A stretch of DNA of 64,000 nt, taken from Spirochaetota bacterium. Its GTDB lineage: Bacteria > Spirochaetota > UBA4802 > UBA5550. The stretch lies in assembly GCA_016929135.1 (NCBI GenBank), contig JAFGJK010000031.1, forward strand, positions 1-64,000, read 5' to 3'. The notes beneath the pieces were generated by a model. That model ran no database searches. It was not told where the DNA came from and was given only the letters and a program-made list of their open reading frames with translations. Below, in pieces: positions 34,824 through 42,969 of the stretch (position 1 is the first letter of the stretch; every line of letters begins with the position of its first letter). Made by a program: the position numbers and the translations under genes.

Positions 34824-34913
34824 ATGCCCTGTGGTAGAAAGAAAAAGAGGAAGAAGATCGCGAACCATAAAAGAAAGAAAAGAAGAAGACTGAACCGACA
34901 TAAGAAAAAATAG
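34824..34913 (+). CDS. 29-residue COX24/AURKAIP1-type ribosomal peptide
   Basis: Too short for usual gene finding. The product starts MPCGRKKKRKKIANHKRKK and is nearly all Lys/Arg/His. It matches the pattern of the COX24-domain small basic proteins seen in Bacteroidetes and spirochaetes (recalled), related to the mycobacterial bS22 and mitochondrial mS38 ribosomal proteins. AAAGGAG lies eight bases upstream and a perfect terminator follows. A ribosomal location is inferred from the family. Confidence 0.85.
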   Translation: MPCGRKKKRKKIANHKRKKRRRLNRHKKK

Positions 34914-34924
34914 GACGCGAAAGG

Positions 34925-34965
34925 AAAAGAGATTGGATGTTTCCTGTGCCAATCTCTTTTTATTT
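34925..34965 (+). terminator. Terminator after the COX24-type gene
   Basis: AAAAGAGATTGG (34925-34936) and CCAATCTCTTTT (34949-34960) form a perfect 12-base-pair stem with a 12-base loop and T-rich tail. It overlaps the leader of the next gene at 34968. Confidence 0.85.
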
Positions 34966-34967
34966 AT

Positions 34968-35702
34968 ATGGCCAGAATCAGACAGACAGGCGCCACCATC
35001 ATAGAGAACCCCGCGAGGTTCAGCTGGAAGCGCAGGCCCTCGGAGATCAGGGGCTACCAGCGCGCCTACTACGTGACCACCGAGGACGGCGATTACGTCA
35101 GGGTGGATTATAACCTCCGGGACAAACGCGTGCGCCTCTACGTCGAGCTGGCCGAGGAGGGGGGGAGCCCCTACTACTCCGTCATCGTCAACGGCAGGAT
35201 AACCACCGAGAAGAGCGAATCCAGCGGCAGGACCTTCGGGTTCGCCAGCAAGTTCCAGAGCCTGGCGGACATCTTTTACCAGATCCCGAACCGGGACGTG
35301 GTGAAGCTCATGGGGAACAATTACGGGATCGGCGCCTCGGGGCGAAAGAAGGTGGACAGGGCCCAGCGAAGGAAGGAGCTGGAGGAGACGAAGAAGCGCT
35401 ACTTCAAGCCGGAAGAGGAGACCGGCGTGAAGGGGGGCTACGATGGGGAGCCGATCAACATCATAAGCCGGGTTACCCTGTCGGATTTCATGGATATCGT
35501 GATCGGCTTCGTCCTCTCCGCGGCGGCCTTTCTCTACTTCCAGTACAGCTTCATCGCCCTGGGCGTGATATCGGCCTTTTACGGCATCATCATCGGCCTC
35601 GTGGATCTTTTTTTCCGCAGCAGATCCCCCCTCTTCATCAAGGTGATATTCTTCATCCTGGTGGGGGGGGCGGCGTACATATACGGGTATTTCATGTATT
35701 GA
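34968..35702 (+). CDS. Hypothetical protein with C-terminal membrane segments
   Basis: 244 residues. A soluble N-terminal region (beta-rich, about 1-120, ATIIENPARFSWKRRPSEIR) and a charged linker (KKVDRAQRRKELEETKKRY) lead to about three hydrophobic spans at 165-242. No family is recognised. The ATG at 34968 lies immediately after the terminator T-tract, so its transcription either reads through or starts nearby. The function is unknown. Confidence 0.65.
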   Translation: MARIRQTGATIIENPARFSWKRRPSEIRGYQRAYYVTTEDGDYVRVDYNLRDKRVRLYVELAEEGGSPYYSVIVNGRITTEKSESSGRTFGFASKFQSLADIFYQIPNRDVVKLMGNNYGIGASGRKKVDRAQRRKELEETKKRYFKPEEETGVKGGYDGEPINIISRVTLSDFMDIVIGFVLSAAAFLYFQYSFIALGVISAFYGIIIGLVDLFFRSRSPLFIKVIFFILVGGAAYIYGYFMY

Positions 35703-35742
35703 ATGACGCGGGGCAATTTCAGGCGCCTGTACGATTTTGTAC

Positions 35743-35771
35743 TTGCATTGTATCCTTGCGTTTCCTATGAT
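35743..35771 (+). promoter_or_regulatory. Sigma-70-type promoter for cheW
   Basis: TTGCAT (35743-35748), 17 bases, TATGAT (35766-35771, five of six), 57 bases before the cheW ATG. Confidence 0.6.
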
Positions 35772-35827
35772 TCTCTACAGCGTACGCCCGTCGGGGGCCT
35801 CAAGCTCAGAAGGGGAAATATCGGATC

Positions 35828-36286
35828 ATGAACAAAGAAGCGCTGTCATCAAGCTCAATCCAGATCGTCTGCTTTAAGATAGGCAAGGAAGAATACGGCA
35901 TCGACATCCTGCAGGTGCAGGAGATCCTGAAGCTTCCCAGGGTTACGAAGCTCCCGAAATCGATCGATTACATCATGGGGGTGATCGACCTCCGGGGGAG
36001 GGTGATCCCCATCATCGACCTGAGCAAAAAATTCAGGATCGCCTCGGACAGCGCCGCGGGGGGCAGGGCCATCGTGGTGGACATAGGCGGGAAGCAGGTG
36101 GGGCTCGGCATCGATTCGGTGAGCCACGTGCTGAAGGTGGACGCCAAGGACATCGAGCCACCCCCTCCGGTGGTGAAGGGGATATCCGGGAAATATATCG
36201 TCGGCATCGCCAAGATGGAGAACGGATTCATCGTGGTGCTCGATATCTCGAAGATATTCACGAAGGACGAGATGTCCGGGATCTAG
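35828..36286 (+). CDS. cheW: Chemotaxis coupling protein CheW
   Basis: 152 residues. It links chemoreceptors to the CheA kinase. The SH3-like fold is clear: CFKIGKEEYGIDILQVQEIL, DLRGRVIPIIDLSKKF, IVVDIGGKQVGLGIDSVSHV. It is a single cheW domain. It ends in CTAG, sharing the stop with the ADH-like gene on the other strand. Upstream genes are unrelated, so it is probably monocistronic. Confidence 0.95.
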   Translation: MNKEALSSSSIQIVCFKIGKEEYGIDILQVQEILKLPRVTKLPKSIDYIMGVIDLRGRVIPIIDLSKKFRIASDSAAGGRAIVVDIGGKQVGLGIDSVSHVLKVDAKDIEPPPPVVKGISGKYIVGIAKMENGFIVVLDISKIFTKDEMSGI

Positions 36287-37470
36287 TAGGCGGCGATCAG
36301 GATCGTTTCGATCTCGGATTTCTGCAGCTCCCTGGGCGTATTCGAGATGAAGGGGTATCCCGATGCCAGGTCCGCAATCTCGCCGAATACCGATTTGCTG
36401 ATTCCGTAATTTGACAGCCTCAGGGGAATGTTCAGGTCCGCCTCGAGGCGGCGGATCGCCTCCACCGCCTTGATGGCCGCCTCGATGACGGTGATCTCCT
36501 TAACGTCCTCACCCATCACCTTCGACATCTGCACGTATTTTCCCGGAGATGACGTCAGGTTGAATTCCATGATGTGCGGCAGAATCACGCACATGGCATC
36601 GTCGAGGTTTATCTCGGCCTTGGAGGTGATCGCCAGGGAAATGGCCATGGTCGCCGAGAGGAGCGCCGTGGAGAAGGCGATGCCGGACATCACGGAGGCG
36701 GTGGAGAGGAAGAGCCGCGGCGCCGCGTTCTTCGCCTCCCTGTAGGCCACCGGCAGGTGCCGGAAGGTCATGTCGATCGCCTTGAGGGCGTAGGTGTTGA
36801 TTATCTCGTTGTTCGTCTTCGATATCACCGATTCTGCGGAGAGGGAGAGGGTGCTGATCGAGGACTTCATTGCCTTCTCCTCGTCCACCAGGAGGGATAT
36901 CAGCGGGTCGACGATGGTGGCCACCGGGTAGATGCTCTCGTTGAAGTACACCCTCTTCGTGAGGTTCTTGATCTCGGTGATGAAGAAGAAGGGGGCGATC
37001 TCGAACCCCATCGTCGGGTACGCCGGGACGCTGACGAAGGGGATCGGTGGCTGCGGAAGGTCGCGCGTCGACAGGAGTTCATCGCAGAAGAGGTAGTTGT
37101 CCAGGAGCAGCGATACCGCCTTGGCCGCGTTCAGGGACTCGATACCGCCGAATCCGATGACCATGTTGCAGTTCGTCTTTTTCAGGAAGTTAATGGCAAA
37201 GTCTATGTCCTCGGTGTTGGGCGACGGGGGGAGCTCGTCGTATATGATGCAGCCGATGTCCGCCTCCTTAAGAGAGTCGGAGATCTTCTCGATTATTTTC
37301 TGAAAGACCTCGAAATCCGGGGAGGTGGTGATCAGCACGCTCCTGGAGCCGTAGCGGCCTACCACGCCGGCGATGGTCTTCATGATATCCATGCGTATGA
37401 ATATCTCGGTGGGCAGGTGAAAATCCGGCTTCAGCTCCTCAGTGGCGTTTCTTCGAAGTGTCTGTTGCAT
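36283..37470 (-). CDS. Iron-dependent ADH-like protein lacking metal ligands
   Basis: 395 residues with the whole group III ADH frame: a Rossmann-type N-half with GFGGIESLNAAKAVSLL (normally GGGSxxDxAK), VPAYPTMGFEIAPFFFIT, IVDPL and LPHIMEFN. The metal site is lost: the DALTHAIE motif reads STLSLSAE (Asp to Ser, His to Leu), the later histidines of the HxxxH region are absent (AISLAITSKAEINLDD). It is therefore probably a pseudoenzyme or a different chemistry. It is convergent with cheW and divergent-oriented from nothing of known link. Confidence 0.75.
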   Translation of the reverse strand: MQQTLRRNATEELKPDFHLPTEIFIRMDIMKTIAGVVGRYGSRSVLITTSPDFEVFQKIIEKISDSLKEADIGCIIYDELPPSPNTEDIDFAINFLKKTNCNMVIGFGGIESLNAAKAVSLLLDNYLFCDELLSTRDLPQPPIPFVSVPAYPTMGFEIAPFFFITEIKNLTKRVYFNESIYPVATIVDPLISLLVDEEKAMKSSISTLSLSAESVISKTNNEIINTYALKAIDMTFRHLPVAYREAKNAAPRLFLSTASVMSGIAFSTALLSATMAISLAITSKAEINLDDAMCVILPHIMEFNLTSSPGKYVQMSKVMGEDVKEITVIEAAIKAVEAIRRLEADLNIPLRLSNYGISKSVFGEIADLASGYPFISNTPRELQKSEIETILIAAY

Positions 37471-37528
37471 GCCGTTGTTCCCTGCAGTGCCCCGTGGTGA
37501 CAGTGATCAGCGAGTCCCTCTACCCATA

Positions 37529-37560
37529 AAAAAAGCGGATAGCTGTAGCTCCGCTTTTTT
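37529..37560 (-). terminator. Bidirectional terminator downstream of flgM
   Basis: AAAAAAGCGGA (37529-37539) pairs with TCCGCTTTTTT (37550-37560). The T-tract on either strand allows use in both directions; it stands between the flgM stop and the ADH-like start. Confidence 0.8.
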
Positions 37561-37581
37561 CGTCTCTATGTGTGCCCTTCG

Positions 37582-37875
37582 TTATCGCCGAAGCAGAAAC
37601 GTCGCGATCCTCTCGGCAACCTTCTCAATGATGCGGTCGTCGTCGAAGTTGTAGGTGCCGTTGGCGATCTGCTCCCTCAGCTGGTTTACTCGCTCGGTGC
37701 GGACATCGGGTGCCTCGCGAACGATCTGCGTCTGGCGAGCCGCATCGGCCGCCATCTTCCCCTCAGTGGAGATATGCACCGAATCGTCCCTTCTGGTCTC
37801 GCGCGCCTGCGGAACGTTTCTGCTCTTGCGCGGTTCAACGATATTGTTGATGTTCCCAATCTTGTCGATTACCAT
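37582..37875 (-). CDS. flgM: Anti-sigma-28 factor FlgM
   Basis: 97 residues from the ATG at 37875, which has AGGGTGA upstream; a GTG at 37884 gives three more residues. The C-terminal half RTERVNQLREQIANGTYNFD followed by DRIIEKVAERI is the FlgM sigma-binding domain. The N-terminus is disordered, as in FlgM. It holds FliA inactive until the hook is complete and FlgM is exported. The gene has a sigma-28-type promoter. Confidence 0.88.
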   Translation of the reverse strand: MVIDKIGNINNIVEPRKSRNVPQARETRRDDSVHISTEGKMAADAARQTQIVREAPDVRTERVNQLREQIANGTYNFDDDRIIEKVAERIATFLLRR

Positions 37876-37904
37876 CTCATTCACCCTGTCTCATTCTGTT
37901 ATAT

Positions 37905-37931
37905 ATATCGGCATAATTTGTCAATTCTTTA
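37905..37931 (-). promoter_or_regulatory. Sigma-28 (FliA)-type promoter of flgM
   Basis: Read on the minus strand: TAAAGAAT, 11 bases, GCCGATAT. This has the exact spacing of the enteric TAAAGTTT-N11-GCCGATAA consensus, with seven of eight in the -10 and six of eight in the -35. A TTGACA (37919-37924) lies inside the spacer, so a sigma-70 promoter with TATAAC at 37898-37903 may overlap. Confidence 0.75.
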
Positions 37932-38036
37932 ATGAAATATACATAAATATAGGAGCATATACATGAAAAAGCAATAAAAAAATGGAGTGACCGGGAGGGG
38001 GCTTCGGGGGGGGGGAAAGGGGGCAGGTGCGGTGAA

Positions 38037-38738
38037 TCATTCACCCTCGCCGCTGCGCTCACCCCGATTCAGGATCGCCACGGTGAATTCCCCCTTTTCC
38101 TTGAGGCCGTCGATCCCCGCACAAATCTCCTCGATGGTGCCGTGGAGGTATTCCTCGAAGTATTTGGTCATCTCGCGGCCGATCACCACCTCCGCTCCCG
38201 GGTAGACCTCGCCGACGGCTACCAGGGTCTTTTTGATCCGGTAGGGGGATTCGTAGATCACGATGATGCCGGGTATATGCATGAAGGCGGCGAGCTCGCG
38301 CCTGCGGCGGGAGTCCTTCTTGCTCAGGAAACCGGCGAAGAGGACCGTGGTTTCCGGGAAGCCCGCCACGGACACGATGGCGGCCAGGGCCGACGGACCG
38401 GGCAGGGGCGTCACGGGGATGCCCCGTTTCCGGGCCTCCCTGACGGCGACGCTCCCCGGATCGGAAACCGAGGGGGTGCCCGAGTCGGTGATGTATGCCG
38501 CCGATTCGCCGGAGGCCAGGACCGACATCAGCTCATCGACCCTGTGCTGGGGCGAATGGGCATGCAGGGACCGCAGGGGGATCTGTATGCCGTAATGGTC
38601 CAGGAGCTTTTTTGTCTGACGCGTGTCCTCGCAGTAGACGCGGGTTACCTCCTCCCTCAGGACCCTGACGGCCCTGTGGGTCATGTCCTCCAGATTGCCG
38701 ATGGGCGATGCGATGATGTAGAGGGTCCCCGGGGACAC
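38037..38738 (-). CDS. rsmI: 16S rRNA cytidine-2'-O-methyltransferase RsmI
   Basis: 233 residues. It methylates C1402. SPIGNLEDMTHRAV, CEDTRQTKKLLDHYGI, DSGTPSVSDPG and PLPGPSALAAIVSVAGF are all family signatures. It starts GTG or ATG near 38738 right after the end of the esterase-like gene (stop at 38742), so the two may be one transcript. Confidence 0.95.
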   Translation of the reverse strand: MSPGTLYIIASPIGNLEDMTHRAVRVLREEVTRVYCEDTRQTKKLLDHYGIQIPLRSLHAHSPQHRVDELMSVLASGESAAYITDSGTPSVSDPGSVAVREARKRGIPVTPLPGPSALAAIVSVAGFPETTVLFAGFLSKKDSRRRRELAAFMHIPGIIVIYESPYRIKKTLVAVGEVYPGAEVVIGREMTKYFEEYLHGTIEEICAGIDGLKEKGEFTVAILNRGERSGEGE

Positions 38739-38741
38739 CGG

Positions 38742-39812
38742 TCATTCCTGTTCCAGGAAAAATTTGACCACCGGCGGCACCTCGCTCCTCCAGTAGCCGA
38801 AATCGTGCCCCTCCTTATCCGGGGCGCTGAAGCGGACCGGCGTCTTCGGGTGGTACTTCACGATGGCGTCGTGAAGGGACTTGCTCTGCTCGAAGGGCAC
38901 GATCCTGTCCATCTTCCCGTGGCCGATGTAGAGGGGCATATCCCACTTGCCGGTGATGATCTTCACCTCCGGGTTGTCGACGCCGTACCATCGCCTCATG
39001 AATTGGCGGTAGGGCCCGTAGATGGCCGTGATGAGGCGATCGTGCGGCATCGCCAGCTGGTTGAAGTCTCCCGAAAGGGCCGCCCCGGCGGTGAAGAGAC
39101 CGGGATTGTTGAGCGCCGTCATCACCACACCCCTCCCGCCGGTGGAGAGCCCCAGGACAAAGTTCCTGTTCCCCTTCCTGAAGAGCCCGTATTTTTCCTG
39201 CAGGGTGGGGATCAGGACCCTGCTGATCCACGTGCCGCCGGGCGTGGCGGCCCACTTGAGGATCGTCTCCGGGAAGTACTGGGTCTCGTAGAGGGTCACG
39301 GTCATCTCCGGGAAGACCAGCCTGAGGCCGTGCTCCTCGGCGAGCTTCAGGAGATCGGTCTCCTGCTGCCACCGCTTACGGGAGAACTTCCATCCCGGAA
39401 GGATCAGCATGTCCCCCTGGAGTTGGCGGTTTTTCGGGACGAATATGTCCACCTCGATATCTCTGGGGGTACGCTGCCTCTTCTTTATCTTCTTCATCTT
39501 CCGCTGCACTTTCTTCTGCTCTTTCGCCGTATCGGCAGACGTGTCCCCACCGGCACCGCCCTCGGCATCCGGTAATGCGGAGGCCTTCGATGCGTCCTCG
39601 CCGCTCTCCGGGGTCTGCGCCCTCTGCTCGTCGGCCGTCACATCGGCCGCCGGCGCCAGTGTCTCGGGGAGCGTGATGGTGGTGATGCCGCCGGAGAGCC
39701 GTTGAACGGCGCCGTCCTGCGTGCTCCCGCAGGAGAGGGTGAGGAGAAACAGAAGGATGAGCGCCGTGGTCTGCGACGGGATTCCTGCGTATAGGTCTGC
39801 TCTCGGTTTCAT
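38742..39812 (-). CDS. Esterase-like (alpha/beta hydrolase) lipoprotein
   Basis: 356 residues from the ATG at 39812; the frame extends to 39878 without a signal. Signal peptide ends in LLTLSC, a lipobox with Cys28. A Lys-rich stretch (QKKVQRKMKKIKKRQR) near 105 precedes an esterase-D-type hydrolase domain: the nucleophile GLSTGG, an acid in GHGKMD and the histidine in EGHDFGYW are visible. It is divergent from tgt. The substrate is unknown. Confidence 0.75.
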   Translation of the reverse strand: MKPRADLYAGIPSQTTALILLFLLTLSCGSTQDGAVQRLSGGITTITLPETLAPAADVTADEQRAQTPESGEDASKASALPDAEGGAGGDTSADTAKEQKKVQRKMKKIKKRQRTPRDIEVDIFVPKNRQLQGDMLILPGWKFSRKRWQQETDLLKLAEEHGLRLVFPEMTVTLYETQYFPETILKWAATPGGTWISRVLIPTLQEKYGLFRKGNRNFVLGLSTGGRGVVMTALNNPGLFTAGAALSGDFNQLAMPHDRLITAIYGPYRQFMRRWYGVDNPEVKIITGKWDMPLYIGHGKMDRIVPFEQSKSLHDAIVKYHPKTPVRFSAPDKEGHDFGYWRSEVPPVVKFFLEQE

Positions 39813-39961
39813 GGGGCGCCTCCATGGTGCGGGGTGATAAGTGGTTTCGATTCGGGCCGCTCCGCAGTGTGGGGGCATCCCGGAAGGTAGTCAAGAATTT
39901 TACACCCCCCGCCCCGAAAATACTGTTTGACAGTCGCCTCCCCGGGGTTCCTGTATACGGG

Positions 39962-41101
39962 ATGGATTTTCGTGTGCTCCATAGAGACCCGGAGACCGGC
40001 GCGCGGGTGTGCCGGATCGAAACGACCCGGGGTACGGTGACGACGCCGGTATTCATGCCGGTGGCCACACGCGGCGCCGTCCGCGCGCTTTCGATGGAGG
40101 AATTCCGCACCCTGGGTTTCGACATACTCCTGTCCAACACCTATCATCTCTATCTGCGGCCGGGAACCGAGGTGCTGCAGCGGGCCGGCGGCCTGCACCG
40201 GTTCATGAACTATCACCGTCCGGTCCTCACCGATTCGGGGGGATTCCAGGTCTTCTCGCTCTCCGATTTCAGGAAGATACGCGAGGATGGCATCGAGTTC
40301 AGGTCTCACATCGACGGCCGCGCCCATTTTTTCACCCCGGAGCGGGTGCTGGAGATACAGAGGATCATCGGCTCCGATATCATGATGGTGCTGGACGAGT
40401 GCACGCATTACCCGGTGGACGAGGAGACTGCCGGCCGCGCCGTGCGGCGCACGGTGCACTGGGCGGAGAGGTCGTACCGACTCTGGCGGGATTCCTTCGA
40501 CAGGGGGGGGCAGAGCCTCTTTGCCATCGTGCAGGGGAGCACCTTCCCCGCGCTGAGGAGGTCCTGCGCGGAGCGCCTGCGGGAATACGATTTCCCCGGG
40601 TATGCCATCGGCGGGCTTTCCGTGGGTGAGCCGAAGGAGCTGTACCGGGAGATCACTGAATTGACGGTGTCGCACCTCCCGGCCGACAGGCCCCGGTACA
40701 TGATGGGGGTGGGGAGCCCCATGGAGATACTCTTCGCGGTCCGTCACGGCGTCGACATGTTCGACTGTGTGATGCCCACGAGGATCGCCAGGAACGGCGC
40801 CCTCTACACCTCGGCGGGGAGGATCAACATCAAGGGGGCCCGCTACCGCTCCGATCACGGCCCGCTGGATGAACATTGCAGCTGTTATGTGTGCAGAAAA
40901 TTTTCCCGGGCATACCTGCACCACCTCTTCAGGGTGGGGGAGATATCATCGCTGATATACAACACCTACCACAATCTTTTTTTCATGATGTCCTTCATGA
41001 GGGAGATACAGGGGGCGATCCAGGATGGGCGGTTCGGCGAGTTGTACGACCGCTGGAATTCGGTCTACGGCGTTGCCGGGCCGGTAAATTGGGGGGGCTG
41101 A
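39962..41101 (+). CDS. tgt: Queuine tRNA-ribosyltransferase
   Basis: 379 residues from ATG 39962; an upstream frame to 39824 carries no family sequence. It exchanges G34 for queuine precursor in GUN tRNAs. MPVATRGAVRALSMEE, LSNTYHLYLRPG, LTDSGGFQVFSLS, DVMMVLDEC-like MMVLDECTHY, VGSPMEILFAVRHGVDMFDC and the zinc ligands CSCYVCRKF are present. Apparently single-gene. Confidence 0.96.
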   Translation: MDFRVLHRDPETGARVCRIETTRGTVTTPVFMPVATRGAVRALSMEEFRTLGFDILLSNTYHLYLRPGTEVLQRAGGLHRFMNYHRPVLTDSGGFQVFSLSDFRKIREDGIEFRSHIDGRAHFFTPERVLEIQRIIGSDIMMVLDECTHYPVDEETAGRAVRRTVHWAERSYRLWRDSFDRGGQSLFAIVQGSTFPALRRSCAERLREYDFPGYAIGGLSVGEPKELYREITELTVSHLPADRPRYMMGVGSPMEILFAVRHGVDMFDCVMPTRIARNGALYTSAGRINIKGARYRSDHGPLDEHCSCYVCRKFSRAYLHHLFRVGEISSLIYNTYHNLFFMMSFMREIQGAIQDGRFGELYDRWNSVYGVAGPVNWGG

Positions 41102-41112
41102 TATTATTTATC

Positions 41113-41140
41113 TTGACACCAGAGGTAAATGCTATATAGT
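41113..41140 (+). promoter_or_regulatory. Sigma-70-type promoter for the STAS gene at 41185
   Basis: TTGACA (41113-41118, perfect), 16 bases, TATAGT (41135-41140, five of six). Confidence 0.7.
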
Positions 41141-41184
41141 GTGCGCGATTCGTGCTATATCCGTAGGGAAAGGAGTCATATGGG

Positions 41185-41523
41185 ATGGACATCAACTCGA
41201 GATCAAGGGGGGAAGTGGTAATTCTCGACATCGCCGGCGAGATTGATCTCTACAATGCTCCTGAAATCAAGGATATCATCAACAAGCTGATCGAAGAAAA
41301 AAAGTACAACGTGATCATAAATCTCGAGAAGGTATCATATATCGATTCCTCCGGCATCGGAGCGCTCATCTCAAGTCTTTCCAACCTGAAAAAATACCAG
41401 GGGGGATTGAAAATCATCAACGTCTTCGCCTCGGTGAGAAAGGTCTTTGAGCTCACGAAGCTCACATCGTTTTTCGAGATATTCGACTCCGAGGAGGAGG
41501 CAGTAGGCTCCTTTACCGGATGA
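41185..41523 (+). CDS. STAS-domain anti-anti-sigma factor, RsbV-like
   Basis: 112 residues with the most classical pattern of the five in this window: ILDIAGEIDLYNAPEIKDII, YIDSSGIGALISSLSNLKK and VFELTKLTSFFEIF. The serine pair of DSSGIG is the expected phosphorylation site. ATG 41185 has AAAGGAG upstream. It has its own strong promoter, so it is not tied to the phosphatase unit; the partner kinase is unknown. Confidence 0.88.
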   Translation: MDINSRSRGEVVILDIAGEIDLYNAPEIKDIINKLIEEKKYNVIINLEKVSYIDSSGIGALISSLSNLKKYQGGLKIINVFASVRKVFELTKLTSFFEIFDSEEEAVGSFTG

Positions 41524-41597
41524 TCCCCGCGCTCGGGGGAGTCTGAACGCTTTAACCGCCCGCTGTGGCGGCACATCAATTCTTCGGGTTATCCGCT

Positions 41598-42797
41598 ATG
41601 AAAAAGACGTGTAAGGCTGTTACGCTCGCGATGCTTTTATCCCTCGTGGTGCTTGCATGCGGTGACAAGATTCCCATTACCGAAATGACGCAGGCCCGGA
41701 GCGCCATCAGCAGGGCCGAATCGGTTCGTGCCGAGAAATACGCGCCGAAGGAATTCGAAGAGGCAAAGGCGAAGCTCTTGGAGTGCCATGATCTCATCGT
41801 GAGGGAGGAGTTCTCCGACGCGAAGGAGGCGGCGGAGCAATCAGGCGCGCTGGCCCGCGAGGCCTACGACAAATCGCTCCCGCTCCTGGCGAAGGACACC
41901 CTGGACAGCGCCGAGAAGAGCCTCGAGGACGCCGAGGAGGCCTACGCGGAGAAGCTGGCCCCGGAGGAGTACAGCGGCGCAAAGAGGGATTTCGACAGCG
42001 CCGGCACGCTTTTTCAGGAGAAGCAATTTTATCCGTCCTATAAGAAGGCGCTCGACGCCGACGCGGAGGCCAAGAACGCCAGATCGGTCGCCCTGGGGAA
42101 GAAATCGGCCCTTCAGGAGAGCATCGACGAAGTGCGCCACGTTCTCCGCGAGGCCGAGAATTACGACGCCAAGACCCACGCGCCGGAAAAGTACGAACAG
42201 GCGTCGAGCCACCTGGAGGCGGCGAACACCGCGTACGGGGCCCAGGAGTTGAAAAAGGGGTACAGCGAGGTCGCCGTGGCCAAGATAAACGCTGACGAGG
42301 CCTACCTGATAGCCTCCGAGGCGACGGCGAAGTCCAGGCTCGCCCAGGCGGGCGTTGCGGTGGAGAAGGCCGAGAGGGTATCCTTCCCGGCGGCCAAGGA
42401 CGATGTCGTTGCCGCGAGGGAGTACTATTCCCGCGCGAAGACCTCCCTGGGCGAGGAGAAATTCAAGGAATCGATCGATTCATCGGACGAGGCCATCAGG
42501 ATCGCCACCGTCGCCATGGGGATGAAGGAGGCGGCGGACGAGAATATCGCCCTGAGCGGAAGGGAGGAGGGGGATACGGAGGAGTCCGGGGGGGACCAGG
42601 TGTCTTCGGAGTCCTCGGACTATACCCTCTACACGGTGAAATACCGACGGCATTCCAGGGACTGCCTCTGGAGGATATCCGGCAGGTTCTACAGGAACCC
42701 CCGTCTGTGGCGCAAGATATATGATGCCAACAAGGACCGGGTATCAAATCCCGACTTCATCCTTCCCGGATGGGTGCTGAAGATACCGAAGAATTGA
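41598..42797 (+). CDS. Lipoprotein with three repeat helices and a C-terminal LysM
   Basis: 399 residues. Lipobox LVVLAC gives Cys21. Three helical repeats of about 75 residues carry an AEKYAPKEF / AEKLAPEEY / THAPEKYEQ core near 45, 117 and 193 (similar to DUF4398-like repeats of treponemal antigens). A Ser/Glu-rich linker leads to a LysM-like domain (about 345-399, CLWRISGRFYRNPRLWRKIY, PGWVLKIP). It is likely an outer-membrane or periplasmic peptidoglycan-binding lipoprotein. Confidence 0.8.
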   Translation: MKKTCKAVTLAMLLSLVVLACGDKIPITEMTQARSAISRAESVRAEKYAPKEFEEAKAKLLECHDLIVREEFSDAKEAAEQSGALAREAYDKSLPLLAKDTLDSAEKSLEDAEEAYAEKLAPEEYSGAKRDFDSAGTLFQEKQFYPSYKKALDADAEAKNARSVALGKKSALQESIDEVRHVLREAENYDAKTHAPEKYEQASSHLEAANTAYGAQELKKGYSEVAVAKINADEAYLIASEATAKSRLAQAGVAVEKAERVSFPAAKDDVVAAREYYSRAKTSLGEEKFKESIDSSDEAIRIATVAMGMKEAADENIALSGREEGDTEESGGDQVSSESSDYTLYTVKYRRHSRDCLWRISGRFYRNPRLWRKIYDANKDRVSNPDFILPGWVLKIPKN

Positions 42798-42854
42798 ACG
42801 CAGGGAATTCATACCGAACCTTACTGCCAAGAATTGTACGAAACGGTCGCGGAG

Positions 42855-42876
42855 CGCCCGGGGACTGCCCCGGGCG
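42855..42876 (+). terminator. Strong hairpin after the LysM lipoprotein gene
   Basis: CGCCCGGGG-ACTG-CCCCGGGCG, a perfect nine-base-pair stem with a tetraloop. There is no T-run, so termination is only possible, not certain. Confidence 0.5.
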
Positions 42877-42901
42877 GTCTGTACGTTGCGCAGAAATAGG
42901 C

Positions 42902-42929
42902 TTGACGCGATATCGCATGGTTCGATAGC
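42902..42929 (+). promoter_or_regulatory. Possible promoter for the sigma-70 factor gene
   Basis: TTGACG (42902-42907), 16 bases, GATAGC (42924-42929). The -10 is weak (three of six). Confidence 0.4.
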
Positions 42930-42969
42930 GTGTGTTTCGTAGCGGCGGGATAGTCCCCCGCGCGCCGAT

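Noticed and set aside
36574..37500. 308-residue plus-strand frame
   Set aside because: It is antisense to the ADH-like gene and composed of Gly/Arg/Val-type shadow sequence.
38142..39575. 477-residue plus-strand frame
   Set aside because: It is antisense to rsmI and the esterase-like gene.
39932..39962. TTGACA upstream of tgt
   Set aside because: The best -10 (TATACG) is 21 bases away; the spacing does not fit a promoter.
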